NCBI GenBank assembly: GCA_900770265.1
Contig: CAAGJR010000272.1
Coordinates: forward strand, 1 to 5,134
Length of the DNA stretch: 5,134 nucleotides
Reading direction: 5' to 3'
DNA from: an uncultured Acidaminococcus sp.
GTDB lineage: Bacteria; Bacillota; Negativicutes; Acidaminococcales; Acidaminococcaceae
The translations under genes and the position numbers were made by a program. Positions 1 through 5,054 of the stretch are shown piece by piece. The notes under the pieces are model-generated. The model worked only from the letters and a program-made list of their open reading frames with translations. It was not told where the DNA came from and made no database searches. Positions within the stretch are counted from its first letter, which is position 1. Each line of letters begins with the position of its first letter.

Positions 1-73
1 AATCCAATTTGGCTGTCAGCGGCGCCGTGCTGCGTAGCAGAAGGCAGAGCTGATGGAATGGCCAAATTGGATT
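1..73. repeat. Nested inverted repeat at the left edge
   Basis: A perfect 13-bp inverted repeat (AATCCAATTTGGC at 1-13, its complement at 61-73) encloses a second one (TCAGC at 16-20, GCTGA at 49-53) and a third (CTGC at 30-33, GCAG at 37-40). The outer arms reach the window edge, so the true element may be longer. It could be an RNA hairpin, a small palindromic repeat or the end of a mobile element; nothing here decides among these. Confidence 0.55.
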
Positions 74-151
74 TCCCGTCTCCGGAAAGGGGATGCGCCC
101 GGGGGAAGAGCCTGCGGCGACAAGCAGGTTTCTTCTCCGATGCCCAACGCT

Positions 152-175
152 GGCAAATGCCGCCAGGCATTTGCC
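152..175. repeat. Perfect 10-bp hairpin
   Basis: GGCAAATGCC (152-161) and GGCATTTGCC (166-175) form a perfect stem with loop GCCA. No T-run follows on either strand, so an ordinary terminator is unlikely. Its TTTGCC/GGCAAA ends resemble the hairpins at 623-645 and 5074-5090. Confidence 0.55.
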
Positions 176-200
176 TTCCAAGCCCTTTCAGCCTTATAAT
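171..200 (+). promoter_or_regulatory. Possible sigma-A promoter
   Basis: A perfect TATAAT at 195-200 is preceded by TTGCCT at 171-176 (four of six matches to TTGACA) with an 18-bp spacer. Transcription would start near 207 and meet the GC-rich hairpin at 239-270 soon after. No gene follows, so this is either a chance match or the promoter of a short untranslated RNA. Confidence 0.25.
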
Positions 201-238
201 GGTGGTAGCCAAAAGGATAAAAAGGCCATACTTGTACA

Positions 239-270
239 AATACCCTCCGGGCGGCCACCCGGGGGGTATT
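239..270 (+). terminator. Possible intrinsic terminator hairpin
   Basis: A 13-bp stem (239-251 with 258-270) has a single T-G wobble, a GC-rich core and a 6-base loop, followed by an interrupted T-rich stretch to about 278. The weak tail makes it a poor but plausible + strand terminator, either for a gene left of the window or for a short RNA starting near 207. Confidence 0.35.
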
Positions 271-327
271 TCATTTTGATCCAGGGACTGGAAGCAGGGG
301 CACAATGAAAGGAATTTGATGGTGGTT

Positions 328-349
328 GCGCACTTTTTGCGCACTTTTT
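328..349. repeat. 11-bp tandem duplication
   Basis: GCGCACTTTTT occurs twice in succession (328-338 and 339-349). It has no stem and lies in gene-free DNA. It may simply be slippage. Confidence 0.5.
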
Positions 350-410
350 GTATAACTACCCTCAGTATTGCTGTCGGAGACTCCCGGCGTTTCGGTCGAA
401 GCAAAACGTT

Positions 411-463
411 GCGGGGCGGGTCTACCGACGGCCCGCTTTGCGGACCTTTGGTAGACCCCTACG
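411..463 (-). repeat. GTAGGGGC-type palindromic element, copy A
   Basis: Stem arms GGGTCTACC (418-426) and GGTAGACCC (450-458) flank an inner CCGC-TTT-GCGG hairpin (433-443). On the minus strand the element reads CGTAGGGG, then the arm, and ends in CCCGCCCC, the same asymmetric ends as copy B. The sequence just before CGTAGGGG on the minus strand (CGATTTGAATC, 474-464) nearly matches the flank of copy D. Confidence 0.6.
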
Positions 464-506
464 GATTCAAATCGTACGTTTGATGTACAATCAGCCAATT
501 CATTTG

Positions 507-539
507 CGTAGGGGCTTACCAGCGGTAAGCCCGCCCCCG
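507..539 (+). repeat. GTAGGGGC-type palindromic element, copy B
   Basis: It begins CGTAGGGG and ends CCCGCCCCC, with stem GGGCTTACC (512-520) and GGTAAGCCC (524-532) around loop AGC. The ends match copy A in the opposite orientation while the stem sequence differs, with the stem still paired. That pattern suggests structure rather than sequence is preserved. Confidence 0.6.
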
Positions 540-587
540 AACATCAGTAGTACGACCGTAACGCTGTGAGAGTCCGATCGAACGTAC

Positions 588-617
588 AGGCGGGGCGGTT
601 CACCGAACCGCCCCTGC
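588..617 (-). repeat. GTAGGGGC-type palindromic element, copy C
   Basis: A perfect 10-bp stem, GGGGCGGTTC (592-601) and GAACCGCCCC (605-614), encloses loop ACC. On the minus strand it reads GCAGGGGC at the start and CCGCCCCGCC at the end, so it has the same asymmetric layout as copies A and B. It lies beside the hairpin at 623-645. Confidence 0.55.
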
Positions 618-622
618 ATTTT

Positions 623-645
623 AAAATTTGCCACAGGCAAATTTT
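623..645. repeat. AT-rich perfect hairpin between copy C and the heptad repeat
   Basis: AAAATTTGCC (623-632) pairs perfectly with GGCAAATTTT (636-645) around a 3-base loop. On the + strand the stem ends in TTTT after a weak stem, so a secondary terminator role is possible but doubtful. The TTTGCC-N3-GGCAAA core recurs inside copy D at 5075-5089. Confidence 0.5.
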
Positions 646-654
646 CACCTTCGG

Positions 655-682
655 CGTATGACGTATGACCTATGACGTATGA
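655..682. repeat. 7-bp tandem repeat, four units
   Basis: Four head-to-tail heptads CGTATGA, CGTATGA, CCTATGA and CGTATGA, with one changed base, fill 655-682. The array ends one base before the terminator stem of the regulator gene, on its downstream side. A second four-unit heptad array of different sequence occupies the same position after the operon terminator (4987-5014). Confidence 0.75.
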
Positions 683-683
683 C

Positions 684-716
684 AAAAAGGCTGCCGCAAG
701 CTGCGGCAGCCTTTTT
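684..716 (-). terminator. Bidirectional-looking terminator of the regulator gene
   Basis: A perfect 15-bp stem (684-698 with 702-716) with loop AGC consists of an A5/T5 base and a GC-rich GGCTGCCGCA core. Read on the minus strand it starts two bases after the regulator stop codon and ends in five T residues, as an intrinsic terminator should. The symmetry would also stop + strand transcription. Confidence 0.9.
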
Positions 717-718
717 CC

Positions 719-1138
719 TTATGCCTTCTCTTTCTGTTTTTCCACCAGATCGGCCAGGGTCGTGTTATCCACGATGTTGTCGATGGCGTCCTGGATCTCC
801 TTCCACAGGTCCAGGGTCACGCAGTGGGCCGCCCGGTCACAGATGGCGTGGCCCGGTTCCAGACAGGCCACCGGCGCCAGGGACCCTTCCACGGCCCGCA
901 GGATCTCCCCTGCCGTATAGTCCTTGGGATCCTTCACCAGTTTATAGCCCCCCTGGGCCCCTCTTGCGCTTTTCACCAGTTTGGCGCGGGAGAGCTGGGT
1001 AATGATCTGTTCCAGGTATTTTTCTGAGATTTCCTGTCGTTGCGACACGCTTTTGATTGGGACAAAGGAATCGGTGCCGTTCATGGCCAGGTCGATCATC
1101 AGGCGCAGGGCGTACCGTCCCTTGGTAGAGATTTTCAT
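719..1138 (-). CDS. Rrf2-family transcriptional regulator, IscR-like with cysteine sensor motif
   Basis: The 139-residue protein begins MKISTKGRYALRLMIDLA, the hallmark start of the Rrf2 winged-helix family, whose members bind DNA as dimers. The usual family length is about 130-165 residues. The wing GARGAQGGY-type segment lies near residues 58-65 (SARGAQGGYKL). C92, C100 and C106 sit where IscR carries its [2Fe-2S] ligands (C92, C98, C104), but the first gap is two residues longer; H97 and H105 are nearby. An Fe-S cofactor is therefore likely but not proven. I chose the start at 1138 because AGGAGG lies six bases upstream; a longer frame starting at 1165 would place that ribosome site inside the gene. 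It is transcribed away from the hydrogenase operon and shares its control region, so regulation of the operon and of itself is the natural inference. CymR-like or NsrR-like signals are alternatives. Confidence 0.92.
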   Translation of the reverse strand: MKISTKGRYALRLMIDLAMNGTDSFVPIKSVSQRQEISEKYLEQIITQLSRAKLVKSARGAQGGYKLVKDPKDYTAGEILRAVEGSLAPVACLEPGHAICDRAAHCVTLDLWKEIQDAIDNIVDNTTLADLVEKQKEKA

Positions 1139-1144
1139 GGATTT

Positions 1145-1150
1145 CCTCCT
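1145..1150 (-). promoter_or_regulatory. Ribosome binding site of the Rrf2 gene
   Basis: A perfect AGGAGG on the minus strand lies six bases before the ATG at 1138-1136. It decides that start over the upstream in-frame ATG at 1165. Confidence 0.85.
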
Positions 1151-1159
1151 CGCAGCAAA

Positions 1160-1257
1160 ATTCATTTCCTATAATTGTACTATAGCTTTTCGAAAAAAGG
1201 AAGGGTAAATCCTACTTATTTATAGGAATTTTATTTTCTTATAAACTCCCGGTTATA
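1160..1257. promoter_or_regulatory. Divergent control region with candidate regulator-binding inverted repeats
   Basis: Three AT-rich inverted repeats of 17-18 bp are visible: CTATA (1169-1173) with TATAG (1181-1185); TCCTA (1210-1214) with TAGGA (1223-1227); TATAA (1240-1244) with TTATA (1253-1257). The first covers the best -10-like hexamers for the regulator gene on the minus strand (TACAAT at 1179-1174, TATAGT at 1184-1179), though no good -35 box accompanies them. Rrf2 proteins bind AT-rich dyads, so these are candidate operators for autoregulation and operon control. With such AT-rich sequence, short dyads arise easily by chance. Confidence 0.35.
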
Positions 1258-1299
1258 CTGGGGTATTCCAAAATTTATCAGATTTTTCCGTCCCATCGA

Positions 1300-1329
1300 T
1301 TGACACATTTCCCTGCCTCACGATAAAAT
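1300..1329 (+). promoter_or_regulatory. Sigma-A promoter of the hydrogenase operon
   Basis: A perfect TTGACA (1300-1305) is followed after 18 bp by TAAAAT (1324-1329), five of six matches to the -10 consensus. The start of transcription would be near 1336, giving an untranslated leader of about 60 bases before the GTG start at 1396. This is the best promoter in the window and is correctly oriented for the operon. Confidence 0.7.
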
Positions 1330-1381
1330 GAATGAAGTTCTGTTTATTTTTTGCATGTTTCTGTGGATTCATTTCCATAAG

Positions 1382-1389
1382 AGGGGGAG
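1382..1389 (+). promoter_or_regulatory. Ribosome binding site deciding a GTG start
   Basis: AGGGGGAG lies six bases before the GTG at 1396. An ATG at 1391 is only one base from this site and is followed at once by CTG and TGA, so it cannot be the gene start; its stop TGA overlaps the GTG. Confidence 0.75.
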
Positions 1390-1395
1390 AATGCT

Positions 1396-3231
1396 GTGAG
1401 TCGCTTACAAATCGAAACGCCGGGCAGGGCCCAGACGGTCCTGAACGGCCTGTACCAGGATATGCACCGCAGGATCAGTGCCAGTTCGCCGGGGCTGTGT
1501 CCGGTGGATATGGCGCTGAACTTCCTGCGGTTCTGCCACGCCCAGAGCTGCGGCAAATGCGTGCCCTGCCGGGTAGGGCTTGGCCAGTTGGCCGTGCTCA
1601 TCGAAAAGGTGCTGGACCGCACGGCCACCCTGGAAACCATCGACCAGATCGAAGCCACGGCCCAGGTCATCGCCGATTCGTCGGACTGCGCCATCGGCTA
1701 CGAAGCTGCCTACATGGTGCTGAAAGGGGTCCGGGGCTTCCGGGAGGACTACGAGGAACACATCCTCACCGGCCGCTGCATCTGTGAACTGAGCCACCCG
1801 GTGCCCTGCGTGTCCGTGTGCCCGGCCCATGTGGACGTACCGGGCTACATCGCCCTGATCCGGGAAGGCCACTACGAAGATGCCATGGCCCTGATCCGCA
1901 AGGACAACCCGTTCCCGTCGGCCTGTGCCTATGTGTGCGAGCATCCCTGCGAACACCACTGCCGCCGGATGATGGTGGACGCTCCGGTGAACATCTGCGG
2001 CCTGAAGCGGTTCGCCGTGGACCATTCCAAACCGGTAAAGGCGCCCTCTCCGGCTCCGGCTACGGGCAAGACCGTGGCGGTGATCGGCGGCGGCCCCGGC
2101 GGGCTGACGGCGGCCTATTACCTGGCGCTCATGGGCCATGCGGTCACCGTGTACGAACAGCGGCCCAAGCTGGGCGGCATGCTGCGCTACGGCATCCCCG
2201 ACTACCGGCTGCCCCTCAACGTGCTGGACCGGGACCTGAACTACATCCTGAGCACGGGCATTACGGTGCACACCAATGTCTCCGTGGGCAGGGACCTGCC
2301 GGTGGAGACCCTGCAGAAGCAGTATGATGCGGTGTACATCGCCATCGGGGCCCACAGCGACAAGAAGCTGCACCTGGAGCACGAGGATGCCCCCGGCGTG
2401 TACAGCGCCGTGCAGCTGCTGCGGGACATCGGCGAAGGCCACATCCCCGATCTGACGGGGAAACGGGTCTGCGTCATCGGCGGCGGCAACGTTTCCATGG
2501 ATGCCACCCGTACGGCCAAACGGCTGGGCGCTGCGTCGGTGCAGTGCATCTACCGCCGGCGGCAGGAGGATATGACGGCCCTGCCGGAAGAAGTGGAAGC
2601 GGCCATGGCCGAAGGGTGCGAAATCGTCACCCTGGAAGCTCCCAGCCGCATCGAAGTGGACAAAAACGGCCATGTGGCGGCCCTGATCACCCAGCCCCAG
2701 CACATCGGTCCCTACGACCACAAGGGCCGGCCCAGCCCCATGAAGGCCGATCTGCCGGAACGCCGGTTCCCCTGTGACTGCCTGATCATCGCCATCGGCC
2801 AGGCCATCGTCACGGAACCCTTCGAAGCCATCGGCGTCACCACGAACCGGGGCACCATCCAGGCAGACCTCAGCAGCAGCGTACCCGGCCTGGGCAACAT
2901 GTTCGCCGGCGGGGATGCCGTCTCCGGACCGGCTACGGTGATCAAGGCCGTGGCAGCCGGCAAGGTGGCTGCAGACAACATCGACTCGTTCCTGGGGTTC
3001 CACCACCGCATCACCTGCAAGGTGGACATTCCGCCCGCCCACTTCACCAACACGCCGCCCTGCGGCCGGGTGAACCTGAAACAGCACTGCACGCCCCACT
3101 GCGAAGGCAATTTCGACCTGGTCAGCGAAGGCATGACACCGGAGGAGGCCCTGCAGGAGTCCAGCCGCTGCCTGCGCTGTGACCACTTCGGCTACGGCAG
3201 TTTCAAAGGAGGGAGGAACCGGGAATGGTAA
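1396..3231 (+). CDS. NAD(P)H-linked FAD/iron-sulfur oxidoreductase: NuoF C-terminal-type domain fused to a GltD/NfnB-like flavoprotein
   Basis: The 611-residue cytoplasmic protein has no signal peptide or membrane segment. Residues about 35-115 match the Fe-S end of NuoF: SCGKCVPCR gives C52, C55 and C58, with C98 as the likely fourth ligand of a [4Fe-4S] cluster. The FMN/NADH-binding part of NuoF is absent. Residues about 125-210 match the cysteine-rich N-terminal domain of glutamate synthase small subunits (C138, C142, C177, C181, C185, C189). The FAD fold starts with GGGPGG at 231-236 and E254; the nucleotide fold has IGGGN at 361-365 and YRRRQ at 386-390, a basic loop often seen in NADPH users. 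GGD at 505-507 closes the FAD site. The tail carries RCLRC (C592, C595). No glutamate synthase large subunit is present, and the hydrogenase gene overlaps it by 7 bases, so I infer an electron-transfer partner of the hydrogenase rather than a glutamate synthase. Confidence 0.9.
   Translation: MSRLQIETPGRAQTVLNGLYQDMHRRISASSPGLCPVDMALNFLRFCHAQSCGKCVPCRVGLGQLAVLIEKVLDRTATLETIDQIEATAQVIADSSDCAIGYEAAYMVLKGVRGFREDYEEHILTGRCICELSHPVPCVSVCPAHVDVPGYIALIREGHYEDAMALIRKDNPFPSACAYVCEHPCEHHCRRMMVDAPVNICGLKRFAVDHSKPVKAPSPAPATGKTVAVIGGGPGGLTAAYYLALMGHAVTVYEQRPKLGGMLRYGIPDYRLPLNVLDRDLNYILSTGITVHTNVSVGRDLPVETLQKQYDAVYIAIGAHSDKKLHLEHEDAPGVYSAVQLLRDIGEGHIPDLTGKRVCVIGGGNVSMDATRTAKRLGAASVQCIYRRRQEDMTALPEEVEAAMAEGCEIVTLEAPSRIEVDKNGHVAALITQPQHIGPYDHKGRPSPMKADLPERRFPCDCLIIAIGQAIVTEPFEAIGVTTNRGTIQADLSSSVPGLGNMFAGGDAVSGPATVIKAVAAGKVAADNIDSFLGFHHRITCKVDIPPAHFTNTPPCGRVNLKQHCTPHCEGNFDLVSEGMTPEEALQESSRCLRCDHFGYGSFKGGRNREW
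3207..3216 (+). promoter_or_regulatory. Ribosome binding site of the hydrogenase gene, inside the preceding gene
   Basis: AGGAGGGAGG lies within the last codons of the flavoprotein gene; its GGGAGG part is eight bases before the ATG at 3225. The start overlaps the preceding stop as ATGGTAA (3225-3231), an arrangement that favours coupled translation and balanced amounts of the two subunits. Confidence 0.8.
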
Positions 3232-4955
3232 CCTGCACCATCGACAACCAGAAAATCAAGGTGCCGGAAGGCACCACCATCATGGAAGCCGCCCGTCAGG
3301 CCCACATCGTGATTCCTCACCTGTGCTACCTGAAAGGGCTGAACGAAATCGCCGCCTGCCGGGTGTGCTGCGTGGAAGTGGAAGGCGAACACGCCATGGT
3401 CACGGCCTGCAACAGCCCCGTACGGGAGGGCATGGTGGTCCACACCAATTCGCCCCGGGCCCGGCAGACCCGGAAGATCAACGTGGAACTGATCCTGTCC
3501 CAGCACGACTGCCGGTGTGCCACCTGCGTGCGCAGCGGCAACTGCCGGCTGCAGGACATCGCCAACGCCCTGGGCATCCACGACAGCCCCTACGAAGAAC
3601 AGCTGCCCAAAGGCCTGCGCCGGGCCTGGACCACCACGTTCCCCCTGTTCCACGACTACAACAAGTGCATCAAATGCATGCGCTGCATCCAGGTATGCAG
3701 CAAGATCCAGGATATGAACATCTGGGATGTGGCCGGCACCGGCAGCCGCACCACCATCGACGTATCGAACAACCGGGTCATCAAGGATTCCGACTGCACC
3801 CTGTGCGGCCAGTGCATCCTCCACTGCCCGGTGGCGGGCCTGCGGGAGCGGGACGATACGGATAAGCTGTACGCCGCCCTGGCCGACCCGGACAAGGTGA
3901 CCATCGTGCAGGTGGCCCCGGCCGTACGGACGGCCTGGTGCGAATGTTTCGGCGTGCCCCGGGAGGAGGCCACCATCGGCAAGCTGGCGGCGGCCCTGCG
4001 CCGGCTGGGTTTCGACCATGTATATGACACCACGTTCGGTGCGGACCTGACCATCATGGAAGAGGCCAACGAATTCCTGGAACGGTTCAGCAAGGGAGAA
4101 ACGAAGGACTATCCCATGTTCACCAGCTGCTGCCCGGGCTGGGTACGGTTCCTGAAGGGACAGTATCCGGAACTCACCGGCCACCTGTCCACATCCAAAT
4201 CTCCCCAGCAGATGTTCGGCGCCATTGCCAAGACCTGGCTGGCCCAGAAGCTGGGCGTGCCTCCGGAAAAGCTGTACTGCGTATCCATCATGCCCTGCCT
4301 GGCCAAGAAGGCCGAGTGTGCCCTGCCCACCATGCGCACCGTCCACGGACCCGATGTGGACCTGGCGCTCACCACCCGGGAACTGGTCCGCATGCTCCGG
4401 GCCGACCGGCTGGATCCCACCCAGCTGCCTGACGAACCCCTGGATGACCCCATGGGGACGTTCACCGGGGCCGGCACCATCTTCGGCACCACCGGTGGTG
4501 TCATGGAGGCGGCCCTGCGTACAGCCTATGCCCAGCTCACCGGCCACAACCCGGATCCGGACATGTTCAGGGACATCCGGACGGGTCCGGCCCTGCGCCA
4601 GGGCACATACACCATTGCGGGCAAGACCATCCGGTGTGCCGCGGTCAGCGGGCTTTCCAACACCCGGAAGCTCATGCAGGCCCTGAAGAAGAAGCACGTG
4701 CACTACGACTTCGTGGAAGTCATGGCCTGTCCCGGCGGCTGTGCCGGCGGCGGGGGCCAGCCCATCCCCCACGACGACGAGGATTTCCAGGAGGTACGGG
4801 GAAAACAGCTCCGCACCCTGGATGTGCAGAACCAGCTGCGGTTCTCCCACGAGAATCCCCAGGTCCAGCGGCTCTACAAAGAGTTCCTGGGCAAACCCTT
4901 GAGTGAAAAAGCAGAAGAACTCCTCCACACAGACCATTTTGCGTGGAAGATGTAA
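3225..4955 (+). CDS. hydA: [FeFe]-hydrogenase, group A, CpI-like with four accessory Fe-S clusters
   Basis: The 576-residue enzyme catalyses reversible proton reduction to H2; the well-studied Clostridium pasteurianum CpI has 574. All CpI cluster ligands are present: [2Fe-2S] C34, C45, C48, C62; His-ligated [4Fe-4S] H94, C98, C101, C107; two ferredoxin-type [4Fe-4S] clusters C148/C151/C154 and C191/C194/C197 with C201 and C158. The three H-cluster signatures are intact: TSCCPGW (C303), MPCLAKK (C358) and ACPGGCAGGGGQP (C502, C506). The proton-path residues C302, E280, E283, S322 and R287 match CpI C299, E279, E282, S319 and R286. The C-terminal small-subunit-like part ends with SHENP and LLHT. 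No signal peptide is visible, so it is cytoplasmic. Residues 238-241 (WCEC) are unusual where CpI has IGEL. A GltD-like partner next door fits the group A2 context; a group assignment needs a phylogeny. Confidence 0.97.
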   Translation: MVTCTIDNQKIKVPEGTTIMEAARQAHIVIPHLCYLKGLNEIAACRVCCVEVEGEHAMVTACNSPVREGMVVHTNSPRARQTRKINVELILSQHDCRCATCVRSGNCRLQDIANALGIHDSPYEEQLPKGLRRAWTTTFPLFHDYNKCIKCMRCIQVCSKIQDMNIWDVAGTGSRTTIDVSNNRVIKDSDCTLCGQCILHCPVAGLRERDDTDKLYAALADPDKVTIVQVAPAVRTAWCECFGVPREEATIGKLAAALRRLGFDHVYDTTFGADLTIMEEANEFLERFSKGETKDYPMFTSCCPGWVRFLKGQYPELTGHLSTSKSPQQMFGAIAKTWLAQKLGVPPEKLYCVSIMPCLAKKAECALPTMRTVHGPDVDLALTTRELVRMLRADRLDPTQLPDEPLDDPMGTFTGAGTIFGTTGGVMEAALRTAYAQLTGHNPDPDMFRDIRTGPALRQGTYTIAGKTIRCAAVSGLSNTRKLMQALKKKHVHYDFVEVMACPGGCAGGGGQPIPHDDEDFQEVRGKQLRTLDVQNQLRFSHENPQVQRLYKEFLGKPLSEKAEELLHTDHFAWKM

Positions 4956-4987
4956 AAAAAGGTGTCGCTCGATGCGACACCTTTTTT
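4955..4987 (+). terminator. Intrinsic terminator of the hydrogenase operon
   Basis: A perfect 14-bp stem (4955-4968 with 4974-4987) has core GGTGTCGC/GCGACACC, loop TCGAT and a closing run of six T residues. It begins at the last base of the hydrogenase stop codon. Because the A and T runs are symmetric it could also stop transcription entering from the right. Confidence 0.92.
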
Positions 4988-5014
4988 AGTGGCTAGTGGT
5001 TAGTGATTAGTGGT
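4987..5014. repeat. 7-bp tandem repeat, four units
   Basis: Four heptads TAGTGGC, TAGTGGT, TAGTGAT and TAGTGGT run directly out of the terminator T-run, with a partial fifth unit (TAGA). The arrangement mirrors the unrelated heptad array after the regulator terminator (655-682). Confidence 0.75.
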
Positions 5015-5054
5015 TAGATGGATCAGCAAGCAGTCAGAAGTTCGATTTGCAATC

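Larger units (their letters stand above)
1..683. other. Gene-free, repeat-rich intergenic stretch
   Basis: I see no credible protein gene here. The open frames on both strands are short, run through palindromes, lack good ribosome binding sites and resemble no family I know. I also recognise no tRNA, rRNA or riboswitch. The stretch holds a nested inverted repeat, a perfect hairpin at 152-175, a promoter-like pair followed by a GC-rich hairpin at 171-270, an 11-bp tandem duplication, three GTAGGGGC-type palindromes, a second hairpin at 623-645 and a heptad repeat that abuts the terminator of the regulator gene. A gene ending left of the window cannot be excluded. Confidence 0.6.

Noticed and set aside
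16..258. Short open frames in the left intergenic region on both strands (to about 685)
   Set aside because: They cross palindromes and hairpins, show no family resemblance and lack convincing translation signals.
655..682. CRISPR-like array at the heptad repeats
   Set aside because: The units are 7 bp with no spacers, so they are simple tandem repeats.
1139..1165. Longer N-terminus for the Rrf2 regulator starting at 1165
   Set aside because: It would add nine residues before the conserved MKISTKGRYA start and bury a perfect AGGAGG within the coding sequence.
1332..1787. Open frame of 151 codons on the + strand overlapping the start of the flavoprotein gene
   Set aside because: Its first part has a hydrophobic, leader-like look, but it runs out of frame through the NuoF-type cysteine motif, ends in proline/glycine/histidine-rich shadow sequence and has no ribosome site before its ATG.
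1405..3186. 593-codon open frame on the minus strand opposite the flavoprotein gene
   Set aside because: It is an antisense shadow caused by GC-rich third codon positions. The opposite strand encodes clear Fe-S and FAD motifs, and the translation shows no recognisable domain.
1396..3231. Annotation as a genuine glutamate synthase small subunit
   Set aside because: No large subunit gene is in the window, the N-terminal NuoF-type domain is foreign to GltD, and the gene is coupled to a hydrogenase.
3192..4937. 581-codon open frame on the minus strand opposite the hydrogenase gene
   Set aside because: Same GC-driven shadow; the + strand product matches CpI at every cluster ligand, while the antisense product is low-complexity-like and lacks known motifs.
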